DNA from: Rickettsiella endosymbiont of Miltochrista miniata
GTDB lineage: Bacteria > Pseudomonadota > Gammaproteobacteria > Diplorickettsiales > Diplorickettsiaceae
Direction of reading: 5' to 3'
NCBI RefSeq assembly: GCF_964031245.1
Contig: NZ_OZ035017.1
Span: 713,402-777,401, forward strand
Length of the DNA stretch: 64,000 nt
The notes under the pieces are model-generated. The model worked only from the letters and a program-made list of their open reading frames with translations. It was not told the origin of the DNA and did not search any database. Positions 44,487-53,822 of this stretch are shown here, one piece after another (within the stretch, counting starts at the first letter, position 1; every line of letters starts with the position of its first letter). A program made the translations under genes and the position numbers.

Positions 44487-45870
44487 TACCTTAACCCAAA
44501 AAAAAGAAAAATTTACGCCGATGCATGCCAAAAAAGTCGGGATGTATGTGTGTGGTATGACAGTCTATGATCTTTGTCATATTGGTCATGCGCGCGTATT
44601 AGTCGCATTTGATGTGATGCTGCGATATTTAACGATGCAGGGTTATCAAGTTAATTATGTGCGTAATATCACCGATATCGACGATAAGATCATCAAACGC
44701 GCACAAGAAAATAATGAAAGCATGTCAGCGTTGACACAGCGCATGATAGCAGCGATGCATGAAGATTTCGCGCAATTAAATATTCTGCCACCGACACATG
44801 AACCACGAGCCACGGATGCTATCCCACAAATGTTGGATTTAATTCAAATCTTGCTGGATAAAGGCTATGCCTATCCGGCAGAAAATGGTGATATTTGTTA
44901 TGCGGTGGAAAAGTTTAAAACGTATGGTGAATTAGCGCATCAAAATTTGGAAAAATTACGCAGTGGGTCACGCGTCGCTGTTGATTTAACAAAAAAAGAT
45001 CCCCTAGATTTTGTATTATGGAAACAAGCTAAACCCAATGAACCGAGTTGGGAATCTCCCTGGGGAGCAGGGCGTCCCGGTTGGCATATTGAATGTTCAG
45101 CGATGTCGATGGCGGCTTTAGGTGAACATTTTGATATCCACGGTGGTGGTTTGGATCTGGTGTTTCCACATCATCAAAATGAAATTGCGCAATCCGAAGG
45201 AGCGACCGCCAAGAAATTTGTTAATACCTGGATCCATGTCGGTTTCGTGCAGACTAATCGCCAAAAAATGTCAAAGTCCTTAGGTAATTTTTTTACGCTG
45301 CGTGATGTCTTAAAGCAATATCCTGCAGAAGTGATCCGCTATTTCTTAGTGTCGAGTCATCATCGAAGTCCGATCAATTATAGCCAAGAAAATCTGCAAG
45401 CCGCACACGCGGCATTACAACGTTTATATACCAGTTTACGCGGCTTAGTCGGTAAAGCGCCGTCAAATTTTGATGCTAAGCAATTCTCCGGAGAATATCT
45501 AGAGAAATTTCAAACCGCGATGGATGATGACTTCAATACACCGGATGCCTTGGCGGTATTATTTGAATTGGCACGTGAAATTAATCGCTTGCGTGAAACA
45601 GATAGTAAGCAAGCGCAGCATTATGCTGAGTGTTTACAATATCTGGCGAGTATCTTAGGACTTTTACAACAAGATCCCGAACAGTTTTTAAAATTGGGTC
45701 CACAAGCAGATAATTCTGATGCGGATAAAATAAATCAATTAATTGCTGCACGCAATGCAGCACGAGCCGCTAAAAATTGGCAAGAAGCGGATAGGATACG
45801 TGATGAATTACTCAGTTTAGGTGTAGTTTTAGAAGATACAGCCAATGGAACTGAATGGCGACGGAAATAA
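44470..45870 (+). CDS. cysS: Cysteinyl-tRNA synthetase
   Basis: A class I synthetase of 466 residues when started at the ATG at 44470 ([15 protein letters not shown]), the family-like start after GAGAGAA; the frame is open from 44443. The zinc/active-site motif is [26 protein letters not shown] gives another zinc Cys, [19 protein letters not shown] is conserved, and KMSKSLGNF is the KMSKS loop. The end is [20 protein letters not shown], as in other CysS. It overlaps gltX2 by 17 bases. Confidence 0.95.
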   Translation: MLKIYNTLTQKKEKFTPMHAKKVGMYVCGMTVYDLCHIGHARVLVAFDVMLRYLTMQGYQVNYVRNITDIDDKIIKRAQENNESMSALTQRMIAAMHEDFAQLNILPPTHEPRATDAIPQMLDLIQILLDKGYAYPAENGDICYAVEKFKTYGELAHQNLEKLRSGSRVAVDLTKKDPLDFVLWKQAKPNEPSWESPWGAGRPGWHIECSAMSMAALGEHFDIHGGGLDLVFPHHQNEIAQSEGATAKKFVNTWIHVGFVQTNRQKMSKSLGNFFTLRDVLKQYPAEVIRYFLVSSHHRSPINYSQENLQAAHAALQRLYTSLRGLVGKAPSNFDAKQFSGEYLEKFQTAMDDDFNTPDALAVLFELAREINRLRETDSKQAQHYAECLQYLASILGLLQQDPEQFLKLGPQADNSDADKINQLIAARNAARAAKNWQEADRIRDELLSLGVVLEDTANGTEWRRK

Positions 45871-45939
45871 AATGATGTCGCTGACCCTCCTTTATATTTT
45901 GAGTAACTAACTTTTAGATTCTCTAAAAACCGATTCATT

Positions 45940-48885
45940 TTAAATAGCTGGCTTGATTGGGGCACTCCAATTATCATTATTAGTTTGGTTGTTCATGAAA
46001 TTTTTGATATCGTGATAAAAATTTTGTGTATTCGCACTGCGTCCCCTGAAAAATTGAGACACACTGGCAGAATGGCATACACTATTAAGCTTGGTTTCTA
46101 CTTTATTTTTTACATCTAACCAAATAGTGTCGTTAGCACTGTTATTAGCTTGTTCTTTTTGCTGGGCATCCTCAACTAATTTTTTAATAAAAGAAACGGT
46201 TTTTGGTGTTAGTTTATTCTCTGTAGGAGCATTGTTAGCAAAAAAACCGGGCTTCCAATCCTGTTTTTCTAAACAAAACCTATAAACATTCAACATGAGT
46301 TTCTTAGCTAAGCTATTCATTTCTTTAAGTCGATAGTACGCTATAGAACGTTGTGAAGCGTTATAAAAAATAATCGGTAAATTAAGAGAAAATTTATCTC
46401 TTAGCTCATTCCGACGTGAAGTAGCTAATCGAAGTGTTTCAGGAGTATCTTGAGTAACTATAACAGCCTGTAAAGCATCTTTATTCAATTTCGCTAAGAC
46501 TTCATTAGTAATGCCGCCATTTTTTATTTTTTCTACAAATTTTTTTTCATCTGTTTCGTTGATTCTTTGCATAGTGGTTTTATATTGATTTACTTTGGCC
46601 TCACCACCTAGCCATTCATGAGAGAAAGTTCTGGAGGTTTGTAGCATTCTTGCTTTAACCTTGCATTGATCTTGGTGAAATAAGAATCCCGGAGCTTCAT
46701 TAAACAGAGGGGTATTTAATTGCTCGGACACTAAAGTAGTTGACGTTTTCTTAGTGTGCGTATGTGTCACTTTTTGCTGTCGCTTTTTTTGATAATCAAC
46801 AATTTCCCCGGTTAAATGAACAAATTTCTTGTTTGCTCCATCTACCGTTTGACGTAATCGTGGCCGGTGATTTAAATTTTCTAATTGCTGCATAAATGCT
46901 GGATAATTATTTGACTGAATGGTCTTAGCTAAACCTTTATTAGTTCGAATACACGTGTGCGCTTCCTCAAAATCCTGCTTTTCATTTGCAAACTCATCAT
47001 TTCTATTTTCATGAAAAGTTCGGGTATCTCCTTGAAATAAGCGATCAACTAACAACAATTCATCTAGTACAGCTTGCATGGCAGGGTCATTTTTCTGCCT
47101 TAAATATCGATAATGGCTCCAGGAATCTACTCCGGCGCACCAAACTTCCTTAGCTGTTATTTCAGGAGAAGAAATTGTTTCTTTTTTTAAAGCTTCTAAA
47201 AAAGCTTGCTCTTTTTCAGATAGGTGCTGTTTTTTATGTAAACATTCCTCAAATAATTGGATTAATTTCGGATGCAACTTCCCAGGCTTTCCTTCAAAAA
47301 AATAATCGATACACGATGTCATTAAAAAATGCCTATTAGCTAATAAATCACTTTTTAATGATTTATTAGCGCATAAATAAGCATAATAAGCATCCATGGA
47401 TTCTGACGAATGCTCACAATCGGGCGCAAATAAAAAATTCAATAAGGATTTTTTCTCTTTAAGCAATTCCAGGGGTAAAGTTATCTGTTTAAGCTGCTGC
47501 GGCGATAGCTTATTAAGAAAAGCTGCTAATAACTTAGGGGATTGAAAAGTCAATAGATCGTTTAATAGATAGTCATTAAAATTACTTTCTATATTTGTCA
47601 GTATTTTAGCAGAGTTCAGGCTCTTAAAAAAATCTTCAACGATGCTTATAGAAAATTTTATGCAATCAATGAGTAATAATATTGGGACTATGCACAAGGA
47701 TACCAGCGCAATTATCAGAGTAATCATAAGTGATATTTGTGGAAACATTACTATTAATATTATCGCTATTGTGTAGGCTATTAATTTAAATAAGGTTGAC
47801 GTCCTAAAAGAATCAGTTTTTTTAATGTGGTTACAAAAATGTTTCCAAAAAATACTAAGCTTATCTTTAAATGTAAACTTAACATTTTCTATTTCATCCA
47901 TTTTTTCAAGCAGCGCTAGACAAACTTCCAAAGACTGAATTTGCAATGCTGATTTTAAGCATTGCATTTTTTCTAAGCTATTACATTCATGAAATAATGT
48001 ATTAATTGTTTTAGAACTTAGTTTATTAATAAAGGCTAAACAGACATTCGGTGGTTGATGCAGAATAATACTTTGTAAAGTTTTAAAACCTCGATCTTGA
48101 GTTAATAATGCTTGTTCTAGTTCAGAGGAGTCTACTTTTTCAATCAGCTCTAAACAATATTGACTCGCACTTTTATCTTCTAATGCGTCTAATAGCTTTT
48201 CTGAAATAGGAAATTCAACACCAAAAACTTCCGTTAAATAGCGTTTAATTAATGAGTGGTTAATAACATGTTCTTGATTATTCCAAATACAAGTTTGTCC
48301 AATATAGGGCTCAAAAAAGTTTTTTGTTTTCCCAAGCATGACGTCCTCATCATCTTCAGCTGTAAACTGGCATTTTTCCATCAGTTCATCTAAGTTCTGC
48401 GATGAACTACTTAGAGTCGTAGCTGCAAATGACAAAGCATTGGCTGTTCTTTCTTCAATACAGCCAATATCCCCATCAAATTGTAGTTTTTGTGCAAAAG
48501 CTAATAATTTTTCTTTTTCTTGCATCGCTGTAATAGCGTTTTCGAATTGTTTAACTAAATTTTCTAAGCCTGTCTTAACCTGTTCTTTCGAGTGATAAGA
48601 GTTAAAATGCATAGCGGTATTGTTGAAATCTCGAATAACTCCTTTTGCATTATCCGTAGAATACGTGTAAAGATCAGGATCTTCTCGATGCTCTACGGCG
48701 TAACCAATATACTCTGCGTTAAGCTTAATAAATTTTAAGCATTCAATAACTTTTAGGGCATCTTCTTTAAGCTTCGTTGATGGGCTGGGGTCTAAATTTA
48801 AGAGAAAATCGGTGAAATGATTGAGCGTTTCAAGCTGAGTAGCATACTCTGGTGAGTTTGGATTATTTTTTTTCGGAACACCCAT
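45940..48885 (-). CDS. 981-residue protein with a central membrane hairpin, candidate T4BSS effector
   Basis: I do not recognise this protein. It starts MGVPKKNNPNSPEYA with no signal peptide. A helical N-terminal third contains leucine-rich units (for example SSELEQALLTQDRGFKTLQS). Two or three hydrophobic helices cluster at about residues 368-415 (LIAYTIAIILIVMFPQISLM, then TLIIALVSLCIVPILLLIDC). A further 560-residue hydrophilic part follows. This topology (large cytosolic ends, one membrane hairpin) is seen in effectors that insert into host membranes. A PmrA-box-like pair of half-sites lies 42 bases upstream of the ATG. Effector status is inferred from these features. Confidence 0.78.
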   Translation of the reverse strand: MGVPKKNNPNSPEYATQLETLNHFTDFLLNLDPSPSTKLKEDALKVIECLKFIKLNAEYIGYAVEHREDPDLYTYSTDNAKGVIRDFNNTAMHFNSYHSKEQVKTGLENLVKQFENAITAMQEKEKLLAFAQKLQFDGDIGCIEERTANALSFAATTLSSSSQNLDELMEKCQFTAEDDEDVMLGKTKNFFEPYIGQTCIWNNQEHVINHSLIKRYLTEVFGVEFPISEKLLDALEDKSASQYCLELIEKVDSSELEQALLTQDRGFKTLQSIILHQPPNVCLAFINKLSSKTINTLFHECNSLEKMQCLKSALQIQSLEVCLALLEKMDEIENVKFTFKDKLSIFWKHFCNHIKKTDSFRTSTLFKLIAYTIAIILIVMFPQISLMITLIIALVSLCIVPILLLIDCIKFSISIVEDFFKSLNSAKILTNIESNFNDYLLNDLLTFQSPKLLAAFLNKLSPQQLKQITLPLELLKEKKSLLNFLFAPDCEHSSESMDAYYAYLCANKSLKSDLLANRHFLMTSCIDYFFEGKPGKLHPKLIQLFEECLHKKQHLSEKEQAFLEALKKETISSPEITAKEVWCAGVDSWSHYRYLRQKNDPAMQAVLDELLLVDRLFQGDTRTFHENRNDEFANEKQDFEEAHTCIRTNKGLAKTIQSNNYPAFMQQLENLNHRPRLRQTVDGANKKFVHLTGEIVDYQKKRQQKVTHTHTKKTSTTLVSEQLNTPLFNEAPGFLFHQDQCKVKARMLQTSRTFSHEWLGGEAKVNQYKTTMQRINETDEKKFVEKIKNGGITNEVLAKLNKDALQAVIVTQDTPETLRLATSRRNELRDKFSLNLPIIFYNASQRSIAYYRLKEMNSLAKKLMLNVYRFCLEKQDWKPGFFANNAPTENKLTPKTVSFIKKLVEDAQQKEQANNSANDTIWLDVKNKVETKLNSVCHSASVSQFFRGRSANTQNFYHDIKNFMNNQTNNDNWSAPIKPAI

Positions 48886-48927
48886 AAAAGTCTCCTATCT
48901 ATAATCTTTAACCAATCATATAGAGGT

Positions 48928-48947
48928 AAACTTAAACTTTTATTAAA
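48928..48947 (-). promoter_or_regulatory. PmrA-box-like site upstream of the 981-residue protein gene
   Basis: On the minus strand it reads TTTAATAAA-AG-TTTAAGTTT, two half-sites 11 bases apart. Known PmrA boxes of Legionella and Coxiella follow YTTAATATT-N2-YTTAATATT; the fit is 7/9 and 8/9. A possible -10 (TATATG/TATGAT) follows downstream. AT-rich sequence makes chance matches possible. Confidence 0.5.
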
Positions 48948-48994
48948 CTACGTTAAATTTTTATCGCGCTCCGCATAGTACAAAAATTAATGAG

Positions 48995-49051
48995 TCAATC
49001 ATGGCGAGCGAATGTCTAGATTGCCGCGCGCTCCGCGCTCGCAATGACGAG
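48995..49051. repeat. REP-like repeat in the MFS-effector gap
   Basis: It opens with GTCAATCATGGCGAGCGAATG and closes ATTGCCGCGCGCTCCGCGCT then CGCAATGACGA, again an inverted pair of arms. It lies downstream of the MFS gene, which reads leftward into it, and may terminate it. Confidence 0.75.
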
Positions 49052-49104
49052 GGTTTGTTTATGTCTCAATGACGAAATGCTTTACTATAAGATTAAAAAA
49101 TTAC

Positions 49105-50619
49105 TTATTTTTTGCGCGGAATTTTGAATATTAACATTAAAGTGATTAAAGCAAAAAAAGCGGCGACAAACATGGTGATACTAAAAGCATTAGTATATGC
49201 TTTAGCGGCTGCGGTTTTTAATAATTGCAGATTTTGTGCTGAGAAATGACTGACCGCTTGCATCGCGCGTTGCGATTGCACTAATAAACCATCAATCTGA
49301 TATTCCTTTAGAGAAGAAAAGGGTGAGGCACTCTGCTTCAAAAAAGAACCGAGTTGCCATTTATTTAAACTGCCTAACAACCCTGCTAATACCGCTAAAC
49401 CTATCGAGATGCCAAATTGTCGTGAGCAATTCATGATGGCACTGGCAATGCCGCGTTGTTCGACTTTGACCATATTCATCACCGTTACCATAATGCCGGA
49501 TAACATCAAAGGCATGCCAATACCAAAACCGAGTAAACCAGGAAATAAAATGGCATAGCGTTGATGATGACTAAAAATACCCACCCAAATAAGACTTAAT
49601 ACGATGAGTAACGATCCCGAGCACATCGGTATTTTGGGTCCATATTTATCACGTAAATAACCACCGACGGGCGCCATAATAATGATAGGTACCATCGCCG
49701 GTAGTAGCAGTACACCGGCTTTTAAAGGGGAGTAAAGTAAAACATTTTGTAAAAATATCGCCCAAAATACAAATACAATCCCCACGGCCTGAATAATCAG
49801 CAGTACACTAAATAGTAGTGAAAAAGTAAGGTTTTTAAACAGAGCTAATTCAACTAATGGATGATTGATTTTATTTTCCCAGATAATAAAAGCACAAAGA
49901 CTTGCGATGCTAAATAGGAATAAACTAATAATCGGCAAAGAAGTCCAACCCCAATTCGGTCCTTCCATAAAACCTAGTACAAAACCACTAATAAAAAGTA
50001 TCGAAATAAAAAATCCTAAGCTATCGATATTTAATTTTTCGGTGCGTTGCCAGCTGGGAACAGAAGAAATCGCTAAGAAAATACTGATTAAGGCAATGGG
50101 GAAATTAATCCAAAACACCGCGCGCCAGCTAAATACTTGGGTTAAGAATCCACCTAATAAAGGTCCTAAGGCGAGAAATACAGCGGCTAGAGCAACATAA
50201 ATTCCTAAGGCTTTGCCGCGTTCTTTATCAGGAAAGGCATTAGTGACTAAGGCATTAGTCGAAGGCATCATAAAGGCAGCACCGATACCTTGAATAGCAC
50301 GCATGGTGATGAGCCACCAACCGGACTCGGCTAAGGCACACAATACTGAGGAAACCACAAAAACCGTCACACCAAATAAAAAGGCACGTTTATGACCTAA
50401 TCTATCGCCGATTTTCCCGCCCAATAAGATAATGGCACTTATCGCGAGTAAATAAGCGTTGATTATCCATTGTGTGAGGCTATTGGTGAGGTTAAGTTCG
50501 CGTTGCATAGCGGGTAGAGCGACGGCTAAGGCCGTTTGGTCAATAAATACCAGCGCCAAAGCGCTCGACATAGCCAGCAGGATCCACCATTTACGATTTT
50601 TTTCAGCAAATTTGAGCAT
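49105..50619 (-). CDS. MFS multidrug exporter, DHA2 (EmrB/QacA) type
   Basis: A 504-residue transporter with about 14 hydrophobic helices, the DHA2 number. After the first helix DQTALAVALPAMQREL is the motif D1 region. GGKIGDRLGHKRAFL is the family's motif A in the loop between helices 2 and 3. GPLLGGFLTQVFSWRAVFWI carries motif C (GPxLGG). It would expel drugs or metabolites by proton antiport; the substrate is unknown. The gene diverges from the L,D-transpeptidase gene. No adjacent membrane-fusion partner (EmrA type) is present, so it probably acts alone. Confidence 0.9.
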   Translation of the reverse strand: MLKFAEKNRKWWILLAMSSALALVFIDQTALAVALPAMQRELNLTNSLTQWIINAYLLAISAIILLGGKIGDRLGHKRAFLFGVTVFVVSSVLCALAESGWWLITMRAIQGIGAAFMMPSTNALVTNAFPDKERGKALGIYVALAAVFLALGPLLGGFLTQVFSWRAVFWINFPIALISIFLAISSVPSWQRTEKLNIDSLGFFISILFISGFVLGFMEGPNWGWTSLPIISLFLFSIASLCAFIIWENKINHPLVELALFKNLTFSLLFSVLLIIQAVGIVFVFWAIFLQNVLLYSPLKAGVLLLPAMVPIIIMAPVGGYLRDKYGPKIPMCSGSLLIVLSLIWVGIFSHHQRYAILFPGLLGFGIGMPLMLSGIMVTVMNMVKVEQRGIASAIMNCSRQFGISIGLAVLAGLLGSLNKWQLGSFLKQSASPFSSLKEYQIDGLLVQSQRAMQAVSHFSAQNLQLLKTAAAKAYTNAFSITMFVAAFFALITLMLIFKIPRKK

Positions 50620-50720
50620 GATATTTCTTCTTAGCCTTCAAAAATAGACTATCATTTTAATAAGAGTAACGCTTTCTTAAAAAGCGAAAGAACCGTCCTC
50701 AAAAAGCGGAAGGAGCAATT

Positions 50721-51632
50721 ATGCGTATACTCATAAGGTTTAGTTTATTGATTGCATTACTGGTTGTGTTCTTAATTATGCATGGAGATAGCTTTGCAGC
50801 GCGCGGGTGGTTATTACAAAGTTTGTGTAATGATCCTCGACTTTATTGTCTGGTCGTCGCAAGAGGGGAAACTTGGTATACCTTATTTCCTAATCCACAA
50901 CGACGCGAATTGGTCCAACGTATTAACCGTATGAATACGGGTATTTGGCCTGGAATGAGGATCGCTGCACCACGAAATCTCGACGCCACTAATTGGATGG
51001 ATTATACACCATTTTCTCCCTATAGAGCGCCTACCGGTAGAAAAATGATCGTTTACTCGCCGGCATTAAATGCTTGGGCGGCTTATGGTCCGGCAGGCAA
51101 TATTATTCGCTGGGGACCTGGATCGAGCGGACAAAATTGGTGTCCGGATTTAGGCAGACCTTGTCATACGCCTTCAGGAACTTTCAGAATCTATGAGAAA
51201 CGGGGGTCAGGTTGTACTTCAACTAAATTTCCTAAACCTTATGGTGGTGCGCCGATGCCGTATTGTATGTTTTTTAAAGGCGGTTTTGCTATGCACGGTT
51301 CGCGTGGTGTACCAGGATATAATGCGAGTCATGGTTGTTTGCGATTATTTGCTGACGATGCCCTATGGCTGAATAAAGACTTTGCCGATATCGGTACGCA
51401 GGTGATTATTTTACCTTATCCTTCAAATCATGTTCAAGTCAGCGATGACGACGACGATGACGATGATGATATAGTGAGTAGCAACGATGACTTCGAACTA
51501 TTCGATACACAAGTAGCCGATAACCAATTGGGAATAACCAATACGCTCGATGAGCAAGTGGCAGCCAGCCAAGATGATAAGAATCAAGCTGAGCTGAAAA
51601 AGATCGAAGATGAGATTACTAAGCATGCTTAA
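50721..51632 (+). CDS. L,D-transpeptidase (YkuD) with an aspartate-rich tail
   Basis: A 303-residue envelope enzyme with a signal peptide (ILIRFSLLIALLVVFLIMHG). After a LysM-like segment (GETWYTLFPNPQRRELVQR), the catalytic YkuD motif is MHGSRGVPGYNASHGCLRL, with the nucleophilic Cys in SHGC. It would cross-link peptidoglycan or attach outer-membrane lipoprotein/protein. The C-terminal 60 residues are unusual: nine consecutive Asp after VQVS, then a disordered acidic stretch. AGGAG provides a strong ribosome site. Confidence 0.9.
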   Translation: MRILIRFSLLIALLVVFLIMHGDSFAARGWLLQSLCNDPRLYCLVVARGETWYTLFPNPQRRELVQRINRMNTGIWPGMRIAAPRNLDATNWMDYTPFSPYRAPTGRKMIVYSPALNAWAAYGPAGNIIRWGPGSSGQNWCPDLGRPCHTPSGTFRIYEKRGSGCTSTKFPKPYGGAPMPYCMFFKGGFAMHGSRGVPGYNASHGCLRLFADDALWLNKDFADIGTQVIILPYPSNHVQVSDDDDDDDDDIVSSNDDFELFDTQVADNQLGITNTLDEQVAASQDDKNQAELKKIEDEITKHA

Positions 51633-51663
51633 GCGTGTCACGGCCATCTAGTTTATAGTACTG

Positions 51664-51747
51664 GATTGCCGCGCGCTACGCGCTCGGAATGACGAAATTT
51701 TTGTTGTGCTCGCAATGACGAGGGTGGGGATGCGATCGCTATGACGA
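51664..51747. repeat. REP-like repeat cluster upstream of dedA
   Basis: It contains GATTGCCGCGCGCTACGCGC then TCGGAATGACG, and a second short arm GCTCGCAATGACGAGGG. Positions 51708-51733 are an exact inverted copy of 52388-52413 beyond dedA. The in-frame ATG at 51741 lies in this repeat and is probably not the dedA start. Confidence 0.8.
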
Positions 51748-51782
51748 ATGAGTTATTACCCGTATTTTATCGAGATTATTTT

Positions 51783-52343
51783 ATGTCCTTACCTTCGTTG
51801 CTAGATCATTTTTTACCGTGGTTAAATCACTACGGTAGTCTAGCGATTTTTGTTTGGTTTGCTTTAGGCATTTTTGCATTACCGATACCTGAAGAATCGT
51901 TGTTGTTACTGCTGGGATTTTTAATGGCTAAAGGGAAACTTGCGGTGATCCCCAGTTTAATAGCCGCCTACGCCGGAAGTTGTTGCGGTATCAGCGGCAG
52001 TTATGGTTTAGGTTTAGCGACGGGTCATTTTTTGACACAAAGCTGGGGTCGATATATCGGATTAACCGAAAAGCGTTATCAACAGGCACACAATTGGTTT
52101 GAACGCTTCGGCAAATGGGCGTTAGTAATCGGTTATTTTATTCCCGGTATTCGGCACCTGACAGGATATGTCGCGGGCGCATTAAAATTACCATTTCGCT
52201 ATTTTGCATTGTTTGCTTATTCTGGCGCAGTCCTATGGGTCAGTTTGTTCGTTGGTGCCGGTTATTTATTCCATGACCATTGGCACAGTGCGGCCGAAAC
52301 CTTACACACGCAGCTCAGTTTACTGTTAAAACCCATCCTATAG
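51783..52343 (+). CDS. DedA-family membrane protein
   Basis: A 186-residue polytopic protein; I prefer the ATG at 51783 (MSLPSLLDHFLPWLNHYGSL) because the 51741 ATG lies within a repeat. Conserved DedA features: ALPIPEESLLLLLGFLMAKG, then AAYAGSCCGISGSYGLGLATG, then FERFGKWALVIGYFIPGIRH with the family Arg in PGIRH, and GYVAGALKLPFRYFALF. DedA proteins are scramblases or transporters of lipid carriers such as undecaprenyl phosphate, with some subfamily variation. The gene is bracketed by exact 26-bp inverted repeats. Confidence 0.9.
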   Translation: MSLPSLLDHFLPWLNHYGSLAIFVWFALGIFALPIPEESLLLLLGFLMAKGKLAVIPSLIAAYAGSCCGISGSYGLGLATGHFLTQSWGRYIGLTEKRYQQAHNWFERFGKWALVIGYFIPGIRHLTGYVAGALKLPFRYFALFAYSGAVLWVSLFVGAGYLFHDHWHSAAETLHTQLSLLLKPIL

Positions 52344-52374
52344 TTCCATGGTTATTGCGTCCCCAGATTTTATT

Positions 52375-52430
52375 CGTCATTGCGAGCGCATCCCCACCCT
52401 CGTCATTGCGAGCGCGTAGCGCGCGGCAAT
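52375..52430. repeat. REP-like repeat downstream of dedA
   Basis: Two adjacent units: CGTCATTGCGAGCGCATCC, then CGTCATTGCGAGCGCGTAGC with GCGCGGCAATCC. The sequence at 52388-52413 is the inverse of 51708-51733. Confidence 0.8.
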
Positions 52431-52467
52431 CCATAAAAATCCTCTTTTTAGTAAAAGAAAGCTGATA

Positions 52468-52487
52468 TTTAAGCGTTTCTTAAGATT
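52468..52487 (+). promoter_or_regulatory. PmrA-box-like site upstream of the 425-residue protein gene
   Basis: It reads TTTAAGCGT-TT-CTTAAGATT, two half-sites at the 11-base spacing of YTTAAKATT-N2-YTTAAKATT. The second half fits at 9/9 and the first at 7/9. A TACACT -10-like hexamer lies 7 bases downstream and the ATG is at 52545. Inferred from the published Legionella/Coxiella consensus as I remember it. Confidence 0.55.
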
Positions 52488-52544
52488 TTCTCCGTACACT
52501 GGATAGAAATAACAATCCGGCAGGACGCTGAATCGGAGAATAAT

Positions 52545-53822
52545 ATGAAAGAACTAAAAGAAATAGACAGTAATAAGTTCTCTGCATTGATTAAATTCGC
52601 TCTTGAAAAAAGGGGAGGCAATTTAGAGGGTTATTTTAATCGATTTTTACTTTCCCCTGCTATAAAAAATATGCGGAAGATTGCAATTGGCGAGGAAACT
52701 CAGGTTTCAGACTATCGATTGTTTTTTGAGGGATTTAAGGGATTTCTAGATAAAGAACTTCTAAATAAAGAACTTCTTGCACAGTTATATCAAGAAGAAA
52801 AAAATGTAAACCAAGAAAACGAGGATATAACATTTGATTTGAAAGGGCTTGAAGAAAAAATTACAGAAAAAAAAGAGAATGAAGTTTACTTAAAAATACT
52901 GACATTATCAGCTAATTCAGGTTTTGAAAAGTTAACCGTCTCGAAGGTTTCGCAAATTTTTAACACATTAGAGTTTTTTCTCAACAAATCAGATTTTTTC
53001 CAATCAGTTGATTTTTCAACAAAAATGGATGCAATCTACTACAGTTTAACTCATGCTGAATCTTTCGAAACGGCTAAAATGCTGGTAAGACTCAGTGATT
53101 TCGATTTACTAACGGAAGGTAACCTAAAGAAAATTAATGCCAATCCTCAACTAAATATTAAACTATTTTCTAATGTACTTAATAAACTTAATTTAAGTGG
53201 CGGAATCGATCATCTGCTGACTCAAGCTAATCTGGATAAGTTACTAGAAAATCCTGAACTTAATTTAGAAGTGCTGGCTAAATTTATACAAGCAGAAGAT
53301 AAATCAAACATCTTAACCCAAGAAAAATTTGATTTAGCTATCAACCTAAAAAATCTGTTAACACAAGAAAATATTGATCAACTTATCGGTCTAAACACAG
53401 TTGATTTTGAAAAAATTGTTCCTGTGTTGGTTACCATGCATAAAACTAACATCTTAAATCAGGATAATTTTTTAAAATTTTTAGATACATTTCTTAATGC
53501 TAGTATTTATGATGCGCAACAAGATCGGGTTGACGGTGTTTCTCTTGATGAATCCGGTTCTTCCATTTCTTTAGTTGATCGTTTATGCTCAACATTGGTT
53601 GATTTTTTATCTCGTGTCGAAAAGTTTTTTCAAGAATTTTTTGATGATATTTTAAAATATTTTAACGAAAAGACTGAAATAGATAACAATACAATTATTA
53701 ACCAAACAGTTAATGCTGATAGTGGAGTAAGTTCTAGGGCGTCGTTGTTTGGAAATTCTTCTCAGCGTGAAAGTATCAATAAAAATGAGGAATTAACATC
53801 AAATATAGTTAATTCTCGATAG
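52545..53822 (+). CDS. 425-residue helical protein of unknown function, candidate effector
   Basis: I do not recognise the family. It starts MKELKEIDSNKFSALIKFAL after CGGAG and has no signal peptide. Repeating helical units occur between about residues 190 and 320: LLTEGNLKKINANPQLNIKL, LLTQANLDKLLENPELNLEV, ILTQEKFDLAINLKNLLTQE and ILNQDNFLKFLDTFL. They suggest a superhelical (HEAT/ankyrin-like) binding surface. A strongly amphipathic segment (LVDFLSRVEKFFQEFFDDIL) follows near residue 347. The 65-residue tail is polar. It overlaps the convergent addA end by 14 bases. Effector status is inferred from the upstream PmrA-like site and orphan status. Confidence 0.75.
   Translation: MKELKEIDSNKFSALIKFALEKRGGNLEGYFNRFLLSPAIKNMRKIAIGEETQVSDYRLFFEGFKGFLDKELLNKELLAQLYQEEKNVNQENEDITFDLKGLEEKITEKKENEVYLKILTLSANSGFEKLTVSKVSQIFNTLEFFLNKSDFFQSVDFSTKMDAIYYSLTHAESFETAKMLVRLSDFDLLTEGNLKKINANPQLNIKLFSNVLNKLNLSGGIDHLLTQANLDKLLENPELNLEVLAKFIQAEDKSNILTQEKFDLAINLKNLLTQENIDQLIGLNTVDFEKIVPVLVTMHKTNILNQDNFLKFLDTFLNASIYDAQQDRVDGVSLDESGSSISLVDRLCSTLVDFLSRVEKFFQEFFDDILKYFNEKTEIDNNTIINQTVNADSGVSSRASLFGNSSQRESINKNEELTSNIVNSR

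Noticed and set aside
51741-51782. ATG at 51741 as the dedA start
   Set aside because: It lies in a REP-like repeat; the ATG at 51783 fits the family start better.
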